DNA of 64,000 nucleotides, from NCBI GenBank assembly GCA_036403155.1, contig DASWRM010000007.1, positions 89,403-153,402 of the forward strand, read 5' to 3'. Of this stretch, positions 8,156-19,535 are shown piece by piece. The first letter of the stretch is position 1. Each line of letters opens with the position of its first letter. The position numbers were made by a program, and so were the translations under genes. The notes below the pieces were generated by a model. That model worked only from the letters and a program-made list of their open reading frames with translations, had not been told where the DNA came from and ran no database searches. Origin of the DNA: Gaiellales bacterium. GTDB taxonomy: Bacteria > Actinomycetota > Thermoleophilia > Gaiellales > JAICJC01.

Positions 8156-9226
8156 ATGGCAACGACGAGCGGATCGCAGATCGAGCAGCTGCTGGGCGAC
8201 GAGGCCGAGTCGCTGCTCACCTACCAGGCGCAGGGCATCGACAGCAGCCGGCTGCAGCTACCCGGCCCAGACTTCATCGACCGGGTGCTGGTCGACAGCG
8301 ACCGCCCGGTGCCCGTGCTCCGCAACCTCGCACAGGTGCTCAACACCGGCCGGCTGGGCGGGACGGGCTACCTCTCGATCCTGCCGGTCGACCAGGGCAT
8401 CGAGCACTCCGCCGCGGCGTCGTTCTCGAAGAACCCCGCGTACTTCGACCCGCGGAACCTGCTGGAGCTGGCGCTCGAGGCGGGCTGCAACGCCATCGCC
8501 ACGACCTTCGGCGTGCTCGGCATCGAGGCGCGGCGCTACGCCCACCGGATCCCGTTCATCGTCAAGCTGAACCACAACCAGCTCCTGACCTACCCCAACG
8601 AGTACGACCAGATCATGTTCGGCTCGGTGCGGCAGGCCTACGAGCTGGGAGCCGTGGGCGTCGGCGCGACCATCTACTTCGGCTCCGAGCAGTCGAGCCG
8701 CCAGATCATCGAGGTCAGCGAGGCCTTCGAGGAGGCGCACGCTCTGGGGATGTTCACGGTGCTGTGGTGCTATCTGCGCAACTCGGCCTTCAAGACCGAC
8801 CAGGGCGACATGCACGTCGCGGCCGACCTGACCGGACAGGCGAACCACATCGGCGTCACCATCCAGGCCGACATCATCAAGCAGAAGCAGCCCGAGCGAA
8901 ACGGCGGGTACCTGGCGCTGAAGGGCTTCGGCAAGACCGACCCGCTCGTGTACGACCGGCTGACGACCGACAACCCGATCGACCTCACGCGGTGGCAGGT
9001 CGTGAACAACTACATGGGCCGCGTGCCGCTGATCAACTCGGGCGGCGAGTCCGCCGGCGAGTCGGATCTGGCGCAGGCCGTGCGCACGGCTGTCATCAAC
9101 AAGCGGGCGGGCGGAGCCGGCCTGATCGTGGGCCGCAAGGCCTTCCAGCGACCGCTCGACGAGGGCGTCGCCCTGCTGAACACGATCCAGGACGTCTACC
9201 TGGACGAGTCGATCGCCCTGGCGTAG
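8156..9226 (+). CDS. fbaB: Class I fructose-bisphosphate aldolase (FbaB/DhnA type)
   Basis: Schiff-base aldolase interconverting fructose 1,6-bisphosphate with dihydroxyacetone phosphate and glyceraldehyde 3-phosphate in glycolysis/gluconeogenesis. It has 356 residues and closely resembles E. coli FbaB throughout: [72 protein letters not shown] (probable Schiff-base lysine near residue 241), and [23 protein letters not shown]. The start at 8156 is preferred over the ATG at 8123, which lies inside the -10 hexamer. It converges on the ROK kinase with a 4-bp gap. Confidence 0.93.
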   Translation: MATTSGSQIEQLLGDEAESLLTYQAQGIDSSRLQLPGPDFIDRVLVDSDRPVPVLRNLAQVLNTGRLGGTGYLSILPVDQGIEHSAAASFSKNPAYFDPRNLLELALEAGCNAIATTFGVLGIEARRYAHRIPFIVKLNHNQLLTYPNEYDQIMFGSVRQAYELGAVGVGATIYFGSEQSSRQIIEVSEAFEEAHALGMFTVLWCYLRNSAFKTDQGDMHVAADLTGQANHIGVTIQADIIKQKQPERNGGYLALKGFGKTDPLVYDRLTTDNPIDLTRWQVVNNYMGRVPLINSGGESAGESDLAQAVRTAVINKRAGGAGLIVGRKAFQRPLDEGVALLNTIQDVYLDESIALA

Positions 9227-9230
9227 CGGC

Positions 9231-10190
9231 TCAGGCGATCTGCAGTCCGGCGCCGATCGCGCCGCCGAGGTCGCCGAGCTCGGCCGGCACCACCGGAGGT
9301 GGGCGGTCGTCCACGAACAGGTGGGGGAGCATCCGGTCGCGGATCCGGCCGACGTAGGGGTCTGCCAGCCGCGTCCCCAGCCCACCGCCGATCACGACCG
9401 CCTCGACGTCGAGCAGGTTGACGGCCGAGGCGATCCCGGCCGCCAGCGCCTCCACCGCACGGTCGATCAGCTTGACCGCCATCCGGTCCTCACGCGCCAG
9501 CGCCCGCGCCCACACACCGCTGGTCAGCTGCGCACGCCCGCGCTTCTCCATGATCTCGAACAGATCGGTGTGGTCGCCGTGCTCCTGCAGCTCACGCGCG
9601 TGCAGCTCCATCGCCTTGCGGCCCGCGTAGGCCTCGACGCAGCCGTGGCGGCCGCAGGTGCACTTCGCGCCGCCGATCTTGACGACCATGTGGCCGATCT
9701 CGCCCGCGGCGCCGCGCCCCGACCACATGTCGCCGTTCAGGACGATGCCGCTGCCGACGCCGGTGCCCCAGAACACGCCGAGCAGCGACCCGCGACCGCG
9801 GCCGGCGCCCAGCCGCAGCTCCGCGAGCGTGCCCACCTTGACGTCGTTGCCCAACCGCACCTCGACGCCGCCGAGCGGCTTGCCGACTGCCGCAGCCAGC
9901 GCGAAGCTGCCCGTCCAGTCCGCCGTCACGTTCCGCGCCTGCGTCACCGTCCCCGCGGCGTCGTCGCTCGTCCCGGGCGAGCCGATGCCGGCGCCGCGCA
10001 GGTCGTCCTGCGTCGCACCGGCGGCTGCGAGCGCCTCGCGCACCGCGGCCACGATCTCCTCGGCGACACCCTCGGGCCCGCGGTCCTTCGGCGTCGGGTG
10101 GCGCGCCTGCCCGAGCACCCGGTGCTCGTCGTCGATCACCACCGTCTGGATCTTCGTGCCGCCGAGGTCGACACCGGCGCGAACCGTCAT
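9231..10190 (-). CDS. ROK family glucokinase
   Basis: ATP-dependent sugar kinase of the ROK family, probably glucokinase, supplying glucose 6-phosphate to the adjacent pentose phosphate operon. It has 319 residues: N-terminal phosphate loop AGVDLGGTKIQTVVID (6-20), catalytic region GNDVKVGTLAELRLGAG, the glucose-binding GEIGHMVVKIGG, and the structural zinc motif CTCGRHGCVEAYAG. The last two together favour a sugar kinase over a ROK repressor, and no DNA-binding domain is present. The ATG has a GAGGAAG ribosome site and a TAGATT -10 about 35 nt upstream. Exact sugar preference is inferred. Confidence 0.88.
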   Translation of the reverse strand: MTVRAGVDLGGTKIQTVVIDDEHRVLGQARHPTPKDRGPEGVAEEIVAAVREALAAAGATQDDLRGAGIGSPGTSDDAAGTVTQARNVTADWTGSFALAAAVGKPLGGVEVRLGNDVKVGTLAELRLGAGRGRGSLLGVFWGTGVGSGIVLNGDMWSGRGAAGEIGHMVVKIGGAKCTCGRHGCVEAYAGRKAMELHARELQEHGDHTDLFEIMEKRGRAQLTSGVWARALAREDRMAVKLIDRAVEALAAGIASAVNLLDVEAVVIGGGLGTRLADPYVGRIRDRMLPHLFVDDRPPPVVPAELGDLGGAIGAGLQIA

Positions 10191-10369
10191 GGCTTCCTCG
10201 CTGTGTGAGCTGGTCGTGGTCGGGGAAATCTACCGGACGTCCCCCAGGTCGCCCGCGCCGTGGCGCCGCGCCGATCGCCGCCGGGCGGCCCTTCGCAGCG
10301 GGGCCGGTCCGGTCAGATCGCCGGTGATACGGTTCCGCGCGACCGACCGTCGTGTCCCAAGGAGAGCGC

Positions 10370-12358
10370 GTGCCACAGCCGTTCGACGACATCGACCAGC
10401 TCTGCGTCAACACCGTCCGCACACTCTCGCTGGACGCGGTCGAGCAGGCGAAATCCGGTCACCCCGGGCTGCCGCTCGGCTCGGCTCCGATGGCCCACGT
10501 GATCTGGACGCGGCACCTGCGCTACAACCCCGCTGACCCCGCGTGGCCGGGGCGCGACCGCTTCGTGCTGTCGGGCGGGCACGGCTGCATGCTGCTGTAC
10601 TCGCTCCTGCACCTGACCGGCTACGACCTGCCGCTCGAGGAGCTGAAGCGGTTCCGGCAGTGGGGCAGCATGACCCCCGGCCACCCGGAGTACGGGCACA
10701 CGCCCGGCGTCGAGACGACAACCGGACCGCTCGGCCAGGGCAGCGCGAATGCCATCGGCATGGCGATCGCCGCGAAGCACCTGGAGGCGGTCTACGGCCC
10801 CGATGCCGGCTTCCGCGTCTATGCCATCGTCACCGATGGCGACCTGATGGAAGGGATCTCCGGGGAGGCGTCGTCCATCGCAGGGCATCTCGGACTCGAC
10901 AACCTGCTGTTCCTCTACGACGACAACCATGTCACCATCGACGGCGACACCGAGATCACGTTCACCGAGGACCGCATGGCCCGGTATGCCGCCTATGGCT
11001 GGCACACCGACGTTGTCGCTGACGGCAACGATCTCGAGGCGATCGAGGGGGCGGTCGAGCGTGCGCTGGCCGTGACCGGCAGGCCGGGCATCATCGCGGT
11101 CAAGACGATCATCGGCTTCGGGTCGCGGGACGCCGGCACGTCGCGTGCGCACTCGGACGCGCGAGGCCCCGAGCAGCAGGCCGAGACGAAGCGCGCGCTC
11201 GGCTTCGACCCCGACGAGTGGTTCGTGGTGCCCGACGCGGCGCGCGACCGCTACCGCGAGGCGCTCGAGCGCGGCGCCCGCGAGCAGCGGGAGTGGACGG
11301 AGCGGATTTCGCAGAGCCCGAAGTGGGACGAGCTGCAGCGGATCTACGCGGGCACCGGCCCCGGCGACCTGACGATCGACTGGTTCTCGCCCGAGGAGAA
11401 GCCGATGGCGACGCGGGCAGCCTCCGGCAAGGTGATCGCGCAGATCGCGCCGCAGGTGCCCGAGCTGGTGGGCGGGTCGGCCGACCTGACCCCCTCGAAC
11501 AACACCAAGCCGCCCGACTGGACGGATCTCGAGCCCGGACAGTACGACGGCCGCTACCTGCGCTTCGGCGTTCGCGAGCACGGCATGGGCGGCATCGTGA
11601 ACGGGCTGGTCGTCTCGCATCTGAGGGCGTTCGGCGCGACGTTCTTCAACTTCCTCGACTACATGAAGCCGGCAGTCCGCCTCTCGGCGCTGATGAACAT
11701 CCCGGCCATCTGGATCTACACGCACGACTCGATCGGCCTGGGCGAGGACGGTCCAACACACCAGCCGATCGAGCAGCTTGCCACGCTGCGGGCCACGCCC
11801 AACCTGACCACGTTTCGCCCTGCCGACGCCAACGAGACGGCGGTCGGCTGGCGCATCGCGCTGGCGCGGCGGACGCCCACCGCGCTGATTCTGAGCCGCC
11901 AGGCGCTGCCGGTGCTGGACTCGGCCGAGCTGCCGATCACGGAGGCGGCGCGGGGCGGCTACGTGCTCGAGAGCGACGACGACCCGGCCGTCCTCCTGAT
12001 CGCGACCGGCGCGGAGGTGCACACGGCGCTCGAGGCGCGCGCACTCCTGGCCGAGGACGGCATCGCCAGCCGCGTCGTCTCGCTGCCGTCGTGGGAGCTG
12101 TTCGACGAGCAGCCGGAGGAGTACCGCGAGCAGGTGATCCCGCCGTCCGTCGAGGCGCGCGTCTGCATCGAGGCCGGCGCCTCGCTCGGCTGGTCGAGGT
12201 TCGCCGGCGAGCATGGGGCGATCGTTGCGCTCGACCGCTTCGGGGCGTCGGCGCCCGGCACGTCGGTGCTCGAGCATCTCGGATTCACGCCGCGCCACGT
12301 CGCGGACGAGGCGCAGCGCGTCCTGTCACATCTCCGCCAAGGGGGCGTTCCGTCATGA
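10370..12358 (+). CDS. tkt: Transketolase
   Basis: Thiamine-diphosphate enzyme moving two-carbon units between sugar phosphates, first gene of the pentose phosphate operon. It has 662 residues from the GTG at 10370, preferred over the GTG at 10352 because AGGAG lies 6 nt before it. The N-terminal domain has [35 protein letters not shown] and the ThDP/Mg motif [20 protein letters not shown] ... YDDN. The middle pyrimidine-binding domain has [16 protein letters not shown] and [22 protein letters not shown], and the C-terminal domain ends with [12 protein letters not shown]. Standard length and motifs. The stop overlaps the tal ATG by four bases. Confidence 0.95.
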   Translation: MPQPFDDIDQLCVNTVRTLSLDAVEQAKSGHPGLPLGSAPMAHVIWTRHLRYNPADPAWPGRDRFVLSGGHGCMLLYSLLHLTGYDLPLEELKRFRQWGSMTPGHPEYGHTPGVETTTGPLGQGSANAIGMAIAAKHLEAVYGPDAGFRVYAIVTDGDLMEGISGEASSIAGHLGLDNLLFLYDDNHVTIDGDTEITFTEDRMARYAAYGWHTDVVADGNDLEAIEGAVERALAVTGRPGIIAVKTIIGFGSRDAGTSRAHSDARGPEQQAETKRALGFDPDEWFVVPDAARDRYREALERGAREQREWTERISQSPKWDELQRIYAGTGPGDLTIDWFSPEEKPMATRAASGKVIAQIAPQVPELVGGSADLTPSNNTKPPDWTDLEPGQYDGRYLRFGVREHGMGGIVNGLVVSHLRAFGATFFNFLDYMKPAVRLSALMNIPAIWIYTHDSIGLGEDGPTHQPIEQLATLRATPNLTTFRPADANETAVGWRIALARRTPTALILSRQALPVLDSAELPITEAARGGYVLESDDDPAVLLIATGAEVHTALEARALLAEDGIASRVVSLPSWELFDEQPEEYREQVIPPSVEARVCIEAGASLGWSRFAGEHGAIVALDRFGASAPGTSVLEHLGFTPRHVADEAQRVLSHLRQGGVPS

Positions 12359-13452
12359 CCCGTCTGCACGACCTCGCCGCCGCGGGCACGAGCCCGTGGC
12401 TCGACAACATCCAGCGCGGTTGGCTGGGCTCGGGAGAGTTCCGCCGGATCCTCGGAGAGGGCATCGTCGGGGTGACGTCCAACCCGACCATCTTCCAGAA
12501 GGCGATCGCGGAGTCGAGCGACTACGACGCCGCCATCCGCGCGCTCGCGGGCAGCGGGATGTCGGCCACCGATGTGTTCTTCGAGCTGGCCGTTGCCGAC
12601 GTGCAGGGCGCCGCCGACCAGATCCGGCATGTCTACGACGAGACCGGCCACCTCGACGGCTACGTCTCCTTCGAGCTGCCGCCCGCGATGGCGAACGACA
12701 CCGATGCGTCGATCGCGGCGGCGCCCGAGTTCTGGGAGCGGATCGCCCGGCCCAACATCTTCATCAAGATCCCCGGCACGGCCGAGGGCGTCGCGGCGAT
12801 CGAGGAGTCGATCGTACGCGGCATCAACGTCAACGTCACGCTGCTGTTCTCGCTCGAGAACTACGAGCGGGTGCACTGGGCGTTCATCCGCGGTCTCGAG
12901 CGGCGGCTGGAGGCGGGCGATCCCATCGACGACGTGCACTCGGTTGCGAGCTTCTTCGTGTCCCGCGTCGACACCGCGGTCGACAAGCTGCTGCCCGAGG
13001 GGTCGCCGCTGCGCGGCACCGCCGCCGTCGCGAACGCGAAGCTCGCCTACCAGCGGTTCCTCGAGATCACCGCGGACGAGCGCTGGCAGGCGCTCGCGGC
13101 CAAGGGCGCGAAGGTGCAGCGGCCGCTGTGGGCGTCCACCGGCACGAAGAACCCCGACTACTCCGATGTGCTGTACGTCGACGAGCTGATCGGCCCGGAC
13201 TGCGTGAACACCATGCCGAACGCGACCATCGATGCGTTCCTCGACCACGGCACCGTGCGGCGCACCGTGGACGAGGACGTGGACGGAGCCCGCCGGATCA
13301 TGGACGAGCTGGCGGCAGCCGGGGTTGAGCTCGACGACGTCACTCGGAAGCTCGAGACCGACGGCGTCGAGGCGTTCAGCGACTCCTTCGACTCGCTGGG
13401 CGACACGATCAAGCAGGAGCTCGACCGGATGGGCGCGCGGGGCGCCGCCTAG
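12355..13452 (+). CDS. tal: Transaldolase
   Basis: Transfers a three-carbon unit between sedoheptulose 7-phosphate and glyceraldehyde 3-phosphate, working with the upstream transketolase. It has 365 residues, the longer actinobacterial/cyanobacterial type. Key parts are [16 protein letters not shown] near the N-terminus, the Schiff-base lysine in [12 protein letters not shown] (about residue 138), [27 protein letters not shown], and [20 protein letters not shown]. The ATG overlaps the tkt stop (ATGA), a sign of translational coupling. A 35-bp gap follows before gnd. Confidence 0.95.
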   Translation: MTRLHDLAAAGTSPWLDNIQRGWLGSGEFRRILGEGIVGVTSNPTIFQKAIAESSDYDAAIRALAGSGMSATDVFFELAVADVQGAADQIRHVYDETGHLDGYVSFELPPAMANDTDASIAAAPEFWERIARPNIFIKIPGTAEGVAAIEESIVRGINVNVTLLFSLENYERVHWAFIRGLERRLEAGDPIDDVHSVASFFVSRVDTAVDKLLPEGSPLRGTAAVANAKLAYQRFLEITADERWQALAAKGAKVQRPLWASTGTKNPDYSDVLYVDELIGPDCVNTMPNATIDAFLDHGTVRRTVDEDVDGARRIMDELAAAGVELDDVTRKLETDGVEAFSDSFDSLGDTIKQELDRMGARGAA

Positions 13453-13487
13453 CCGCGCGCGCTGCCCCCAAACGCAAGGACAGGGAC

Positions 13488-14380
13488 ATGGAACTGGCAA
13501 TGATCGGGCTGGGCCGCATGGGCGGCAACATGGCTCACCGGCTGAGCGACGCGGGTCACCGCGTGGTCGGCTGGACGCAGGGCGGGGATGCCTCGACCGC
13601 GGAGGAGTTCGGGATCGCCTGGGCCGGCTCGCTGGCCGACGCGGTGGCGGCGCTGGAGCAGCGTCCGCGCGTGGTCTGGCTGATGATCCCGGCCGGCGCG
13701 CCGACCGCGGCCACGCTCGACGAGCTCGCCGGCCTGCTCGCGGAGGGTGACATCGTTGTCGATGGAGGCAACTCCAACTTCCGGGAGTCGCAGGAGCACG
13801 CACGCCGGCTGGCCGAGCACGGCATCGAGTTCATCGACTGCGGCACCTCGGGCGGCGTATGGGGGTACGCCAACGGCTACTGCCTGATGATGGGCGGCAG
13901 CGACGCGGCCGTCGCGACGCTCGCGCCCGCCTTCGAGACGCTCGCCCCGCCGGACGGCTGGCTCCATACGGGCCCGGTCGGGTCCGGGCACTTCACGAAG
14001 ATGGTGCACAACGGGATCGAGTACGCCCTGATGCAGGCCTACGGCGAGGGCTTCGAGGTGCTGGAGAAGAGCGAGTTCGACCTCGACCTGCCTGCCGTGG
14101 CGGAGGTCTGGCGGCACAGCTCGGTCGTCCGCTCGTGGCTGCTCGACCTGCTCGCCTCGGCGCTGAAGGACGACCCGAAGCTCGAGCACATCAAGGGCTA
14201 CGTCGACGACTCCGGAGAGGGCCGCTGGACGGTGTTCGAGGCCATCAACGAGAGCGTCGCGGCGCCGGCCATCGCGATTGCGCTGATGGCGCGGTTCACG
14301 TCCCGGGATCCCGACCCGTTCTCGATGAAGGCGATCGCCGCGCTCCGCAACCAGTTCGGCGGCCACGCGGTGGTGCGGGA

Positions 14381-14384
<4 letters not shown>
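13488..14384 (+). CDS. gnd: 6-phosphogluconate dehydrogenase, decarboxylating (short form)
   Basis: Oxidises 6-phosphogluconate to ribulose 5-phosphate with loss of CO2. It has 298 residues, the short GndA/YqeC-type rather than the 470-residue form. The Rossmann loop MIGLGRMGGNMAHRL opens the protein, the substrate motif GTSGGVWGYANGYCLMMGG follows, and the catalytic lysine lies in GHFTKMVHNGIEYALMQAY (about residue 170). A purine-rich AAGGACAGGGAC precedes the ATG. The stop overlaps the zwf GTG (GTGA). Coenzyme preference (NAD or NADP) is not assigned. Confidence 0.93.
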
Positions 14385-15894
<1,510 letters not shown>

Positions 15895-15898
<4 letters not shown>

Positions 15899-16812
15899 GC
15901 CAGCCGGAGGTGCGAAGCGCGGGGTGGATCGAGCTGGCCGGCGTCGAGCGCGCGCTCGCGGAGCTGCGCGGCGGCGACAGCCTGGGCAGCGTCCGCGCGA
16001 CGACGCTGAACCTGGTGATCACGTGCAGCTGTGACGAGGACGCGGAGGCGACGGAGCGCGTCCTCGAGGGCATCGGCGGCAGCCGCCCGCTGCGCGCCAT
16101 CGTCATATCGCCCAGCACCGGCACACCGAAGGCGCGCGTGTCCAGCGCCTGCTGGATGGGCGGCGGGCAGCAGGTCTGCACCGAGCGGATCACGATCCGC
16201 GGCCCCCGTGCCGCCCTGCCCAGCGCGGTGGTCGCGCTGCTCGTCGCCGACCTTCCCGCGTTCCTGTGGTGGCAGGGCGAGATCCCGGACGCCGACGACC
16301 CGGTGCTCGACGAGCTGGTCGAGACGGCAACGCGCGTGATCGTCGACTCCGACCTCGCAGGCATCGACGCGGTGCGACGCATCGAGCCGCGGGCCGCCGG
16401 CCTGGTCGACCTCGGATGGGTGCGCACGAACCCGTGGCGGGAGGCGATCGCCGCGCTGTTCGACGGCGCTCGCCAGCGCAAGGCGCTCGACCACCTGGTC
16501 GGGATCGAGGTGTCCGGGCCGCCCAACCAGGCCGCCCTGCTGGCCGGGTGGCTGCGCTCGCGGCTGGGTCGCCAGGTCGGCCTCGACGTGTCGCGTGCGA
16601 AGCGCATCAACCGCGTGAAGGTGCTCTGCGGCGACGAGACGTTCATGGTGGAGCGGTCGGGCCGCAATGAGCACGGCGAGGCGCGAGGGCCCGGGCTGGC
16701 GCCGCGAGCCGTCGGCCTTCCCGCGCCGAGCCTCGTGGCGCTGCTCTCCGGCGAGCTCGACCGGCTCGGCGCCGAGCGGCCGTTCGAGCAAGCGCTCGGC
16801 GCCGCGGCGTGA
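15895..16812 (+). CDS. opcA: Glucose-6-phosphate dehydrogenase assembly protein OpcA
   Basis: Accessory protein for oligomerisation or activation of glucose-6-phosphate dehydrogenase, known from cyanobacteria and actinobacteria. It has 305 residues. Typical features are NLVITCSCDEDAEATERVLEGI near the start, VSSACWMGGGQQVCTERITI, the hydrophobic VVALLVADLPAFLWWQGEIPD, and the C-terminal GWLRSRLGRQVGLDVSRAK. No catalytic signature is expected. The GTG start overlaps the zwf stop; an ATG 33 codons upstream in the same frame lies deep inside zwf and is rejected. The pgl GTG overlaps its stop. Confidence 0.9.
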
Positions 16813-17477
16813 ACCTGCGCGTGCTCGAGGACGGCGCCGCGGTGGCGTCGGCTGCCGCGGACGAGATCGCGGACGCGTCGGCCGGGGCGGGCGACCGGTT
16901 CGCGATAGCGCTATCCGGCGGGTCGACGCCCAGGGCCACGTTCGGGCTGCTCGCCGGCGAGGAATACCGCGACCGCATCGACTGGGCGGCGTGGCACGTC
17001 TTCTTCGGCGACGAGCGCCGGGTGCCGCTGGAGGACGAGCGGTCGAACTACCACAGCGCGCGCGAGGCGCTGCTGTCGCGGGTGCCGATCCCCGAGAGCC
17101 AGGTCCATCCGCTGACGGATCCCGATCAGTACGAGGGGCTGCTGCGCGCGTTCTTTGGCGAGGCGCCCGCCTTCGACGTGCTGATGCTCGGGATGGGGGA
17201 CGACGGCCACACCGCCTCGCTCTTCCCCGGGTCGATCTCGCTGCTCGAGGACGAGCGGTGGGTGATCGCGCCGCCCGATGTCGTCCAGGGCATGCCGCGG
17301 CTCACGCTGACGATGCCGGCGCTGAACGCGGCCCGCCGGACGCTGTTCCTGGTCAGCGGCGCCGCGAAGGCGGACGCGTTCGGGCGGATCCGTGCCGGCG
17401 AGCAGCTGCCGGCCGGAATGGTGAAGGGCGCCGAGTGGCTGGTCGACCGGGCGGCCCTGGGGGAGGCCGGCTCGTAG
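16809..17477 (+). CDS. pgl: 6-phosphogluconolactonase
   Basis: Hydrolyses 6-phosphogluconolactone, completing the oxidative branch between zwf and gnd. It has 222 residues, the DevB/SOL type related to glucosamine-6-phosphate deaminases. Hallmarks are FAIALSGGSTPRATFGLLA, WHVFFGDERRVPLEDERSNY and MLGMGDDGHTASLFPG. It is the last gene of the operon (GTG overlapping the opcA stop), followed by two hairpins. It converges on phoU. Confidence 0.94.
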   Translation: MNLRVLEDGAAVASAAADEIADASAGAGDRFAIALSGGSTPRATFGLLAGEEYRDRIDWAAWHVFFGDERRVPLEDERSNYHSAREALLSRVPIPESQVHPLTDPDQYEGLLRAFFGEAPAFDVLMLGMGDDGHTASLFPGSISLLEDERWVIAPPDVVQGMPRLTLTMPALNAARRTLFLVSGAAKADAFGRIRAGEQLPAGMVKGAEWLVDRAALGEAGS

Positions 17478-17485
17478 GGGCTGGG

Positions 17486-17508
17486 TGCCGGCCGGTTACG
17501 CGCCGGCA
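17486..17508. terminator. Hairpin between pgl and phoU
   Basis: Arms TGCCGGC (17486-17492) and GCCGGCA (17502-17508) with a 9-nt loop, just after the pgl stop. No T-tract, as is common in GC-rich actinobacteria. It probably ends the pentose phosphate operon. Confidence 0.5.
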
Positions 17509-17533
17509 TAGGACGGCCTACCCCTCGGGGGCT

Positions 17534-17557
17534 GGCCCGGCAGGCCCGCACCGGGCC
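17534..17557. terminator. Second hairpin between pgl and phoU
   Basis: Arms GGCCCGG (17534-17540) and CCGGGCC (17551-17557) with a 10-nt loop, 16 bp beyond the end of phoU. Being symmetric, it may end transcription from both sides of this convergent junction. Confidence 0.5.
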
Positions 17558-17573
17558 CTCGCCGCGCCGCGGC

Positions 17574-18257
17574 CTACTCGCCAGGATGGTGCGATGCGTC
17601 CGTGAACTCGCGGAACTCGCCCGAGGCCAGGTACGCCACGCGCTCGCCGATGTCGACGGCGTTGTCTCCGATCCGCTCCATGCACCGCGAGATCAGGATC
17701 GCGCGCAGGCCGGCCTCGCGCATCCGTTCGTCGCCGCCGAGCGCCATGATGCGACGGGCCAGCTCGCGGTTCTCGCCGTTGATCACGGCGTCCATGATCA
17801 CCAGCCGCTCCGCGCGCTCGATGTCGCGCTCGGCGAAGGCGGTCATCGCGTCGGCCGTCATCGCCTCCGCCTGCTCGCCCATCTTGCGGAACGACTCGAG
17901 CAGCTCCGATGCGATCACCAGTCCCAGCGTGAGCTTCGTCAGCTTTGCGATGTTCACGCACTGGTCGCCCATTCGCTCGAGGTGCAGGTTGATGTGGAGG
18001 ATGGCGAGGATCAGCCGCAGGTCGGTTGCCAGCGGGGTCTGGAGCGCCAGCAGGCGCTCGACCTCGTCTTCGATCCGCAGGTACGACGCGTCGTTCTCGT
18101 CGTCCTCGGCGATCACGAGATCCGCCAGCTGCTCGTCGCCCGCGAGCAGTGCCTGCATCGCGCGGTCGAGCGCGCGCAGCACCAAACGGCCGTGGTGCTG
18201 GAGCTCCTGCTCGACCGCATCGAGCTGCTGCTGAAACGTCTGTCGTGTGCTGGCCAT
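17574..18257 (-). CDS. phoU: Phosphate signalling complex protein PhoU
   Basis: Cytoplasmic negative regulator linking the Pst transporter to the PhoR-type kinase. It has 227 residues and is all-helical, with the duplicated PhoU three-helix bundle: first copy with LDRAMQALLAGDEQLADLVIAEDDENDASYLRIEDEV, LAILHINLHLERMGDQCVNIAKL, and the second with DIERAERLVIMDAVINGENREL, LISRCMERIGDNAVDIGERVAYL. The E-x3-GD metal-cluster motifs (ERMGDQ, ERIGDN) are intact in both halves. It is divergent from pstS with 167 bp between the starts. No phoR/phoP pair lies in the window. Confidence 0.94.
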   Translation of the reverse strand: MASTRQTFQQQLDAVEQELQHHGRLVLRALDRAMQALLAGDEQLADLVIAEDDENDASYLRIEDEVERLLALQTPLATDLRLILAILHINLHLERMGDQCVNIAKLTKLTLGLVIASELLESFRKMGEQAEAMTADAMTAFAERDIERAERLVIMDAVINGENRELARRIMALGGDERMREAGLRAILISRCMERIGDNAVDIGERVAYLASGEFREFTDASHHPGE

Positions 18258-18306
18258 TGCGGAAGTCTGGCAGATTCGCTGCCCGTGCCGGGGCCTCCGC
18301 CCGGCG

Positions 18307-18335
18307 ATTCACCGGATCTTCACCATATGGCCACC
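18307..18335. promoter_or_regulatory. PhoP-box-like direct repeats between phoU and pstS
   Basis: Three units with an exact 11-bp period: TTCACC at 18308 and 18319, and GCCACC at 18330. Actinobacterial PHO boxes (described in Streptomyces) are 11-nt direct repeats with a conserved (G/T)TCAYY core, so this fits PhoP control of pstSCAB and possibly phoU under phosphate limitation. The repeat is seen directly; its regulator is inferred from the family and the target genes. Confidence 0.68.
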
Positions 18336-18424
18336 ATCCTGCACCCCCAGTGCGGCAGGCCGTCGTCCATCCTGCAGCCAGAGGCAGGCCCGGACGGGTC
18401 ATTCACTATGGAGGGGTGTTCGGA

Positions 18425-19477
18425 ATGCATAGAGCGAAATCATCTGCGCTGCTCGCTGCGGTGCTCGCGGTCGTGGCCATGGCGGCCGCGTGCGGCTCGT
18501 CGGGCAGCTCGGGCTCCGGCGGCGCGGGATCCAGCGACAAGGCCCTGAACGGAGCCGGCAGCACGCTCGTCGCACCGCTGGTCGCGCAGTGGGCGCCCGA
18601 CTACAACAGCAAGGCCGGCGTCACCATCACCTACGGCCCGGTCGGGTCGGGCGGTGGGATCGACGCGATCACCAACCGCACGGTCGACTTCGGCGCGAGC
18701 GACGCTCCTCTGTCGCCCGATCAGGCGACAGCGTGCAAGGACTGCGTCCAGGTTCCGTGGGCGCTGTCCGCCACGGTCGCCACGTACAACGTGAAGGGCG
18801 TGCCGGACAAGCTGAAGCTGACAGGCGAGGTCCTGGCCGATATCTTCCTCGGCACCATCACGAGCTGGAACGACCCGAAGATCGCATCGCTCAACCCCGG
18901 CGTGAACCTGCCGGGCACGCACATCACCCCGATCTACCGCAGCGACGGCTCGGGCGACAGCTACGTGTTCACGAGCTACCTGACGGCCGTCAGCTCCGAC
19001 TGGAAGAGCAAGGTGGGAGCGTCGACGCAGCCGTCCTTCCCGGCCGGTCAGGGCGCCGAGAAGAACTCGGGCGTCGCCGCCGCCGTGCAGAGCACGGACG
19101 GTGCGATCGGCTACGTCGCCGTGTCGTACATCGCCGCGGACTCGCTGGATGAGGCGCTGGTGCAGAACGCGGCCGGCAATTACTCCGAGCCGACCACGGA
19201 TGCCATCAGCGCGGCTGCGGCCGCGGTGACGACGATCCAGCCGGACGGCTCGATACCGCTGGTCAACCCGCCCGCCTCGGCTGCGGACGCCTATCCGCTA
19301 TCGACGTACTCGTACGCGATCGTGCCGAAGAGCTCGCCCAAGGCGGCCGCGCTGAAGAAGTTCTTCACGTATGCGATCACCGACGGGCAGAGCTTCGGGC
19401 CGGATCTCGGGTTCCCGAGCCTGCCGGAGGCGGTCGTCACCCATGACAAGCAGGTGGTCGCCTCGATCACCGGCTGA
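18425..19477 (+). CDS. pstS: Phosphate ABC transporter substrate-binding lipoprotein PstS
   Basis: High-affinity phosphate-binding protein anchored outside the membrane, 350 residues. It has a signal with lipobox MAAAC (Cys23) and a Ser/Gly-rich linker. The binding-site segments are LNGAGSTLVAPLVAQW, YGPVGSGGGIDAI, FGASDAPLSPDQ and YRSDGSGDSYVFTSYL. The ATG at 18425 is chosen because GGAGGGG lies 8 nt upstream; the frame is open far upstream but that stretch runs antisense through phoU. A strong hairpin separates it from pstC. Confidence 0.95.
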   Translation: MHRAKSSALLAAVLAVVAMAAACGSSGSSGSGGAGSSDKALNGAGSTLVAPLVAQWAPDYNSKAGVTITYGPVGSGGGIDAITNRTVDFGASDAPLSPDQATACKDCVQVPWALSATVATYNVKGVPDKLKLTGEVLADIFLGTITSWNDPKIASLNPGVNLPGTHITPIYRSDGSGDSYVFTSYLTAVSSDWKSKVGASTQPSFPAGQGAEKNSGVAAAVQSTDGAIGYVAVSYIAADSLDEALVQNAAGNYSEPTTDAISAAAAAVTTIQPDGSIPLVNPPASAADAYPLSTYSYAIVPKSSPKAAALKKFFTYAITDGQSFGPDLGFPSLPEAVVTHDKQVVASITG

Positions 19478-19488
19478 TCCCGAGCCTC

Positions 19489-19520
19489 CCGGCCGGCGCT
19501 CGAGTCCGGGCGCCGGCCGG
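19489..19520 (+). terminator. Strong hairpin in the pstS-pstC gap
   Basis: Perfect 10-bp arms CCGGCCGGCG (19489-19498) and CGCCGGCCGG (19511-19520) with a 12-nt loop lie 12 nt after the pstS stop, inside the operon. Such structures often act as partial terminators or RNA-stabilising elements that let the binding protein be made in excess over the permeases. That role is inferred. Confidence 0.6.
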
Positions 19521-19535
19521 CACCCCGACTGCACC

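Noticed and set aside
10313..12298. Long minus-strand frame opposite transketolase
   Set aside because: Shadow of tkt. It has no start signal and no domain, whereas tkt is complete.
17486..17557. CRISPR or repeat array in GC-rich repeats between pgl and phoU
   Set aside because: Only two unrelated hairpins; no regular repeat-spacer pattern. No CRISPR array was seen anywhere in the window.
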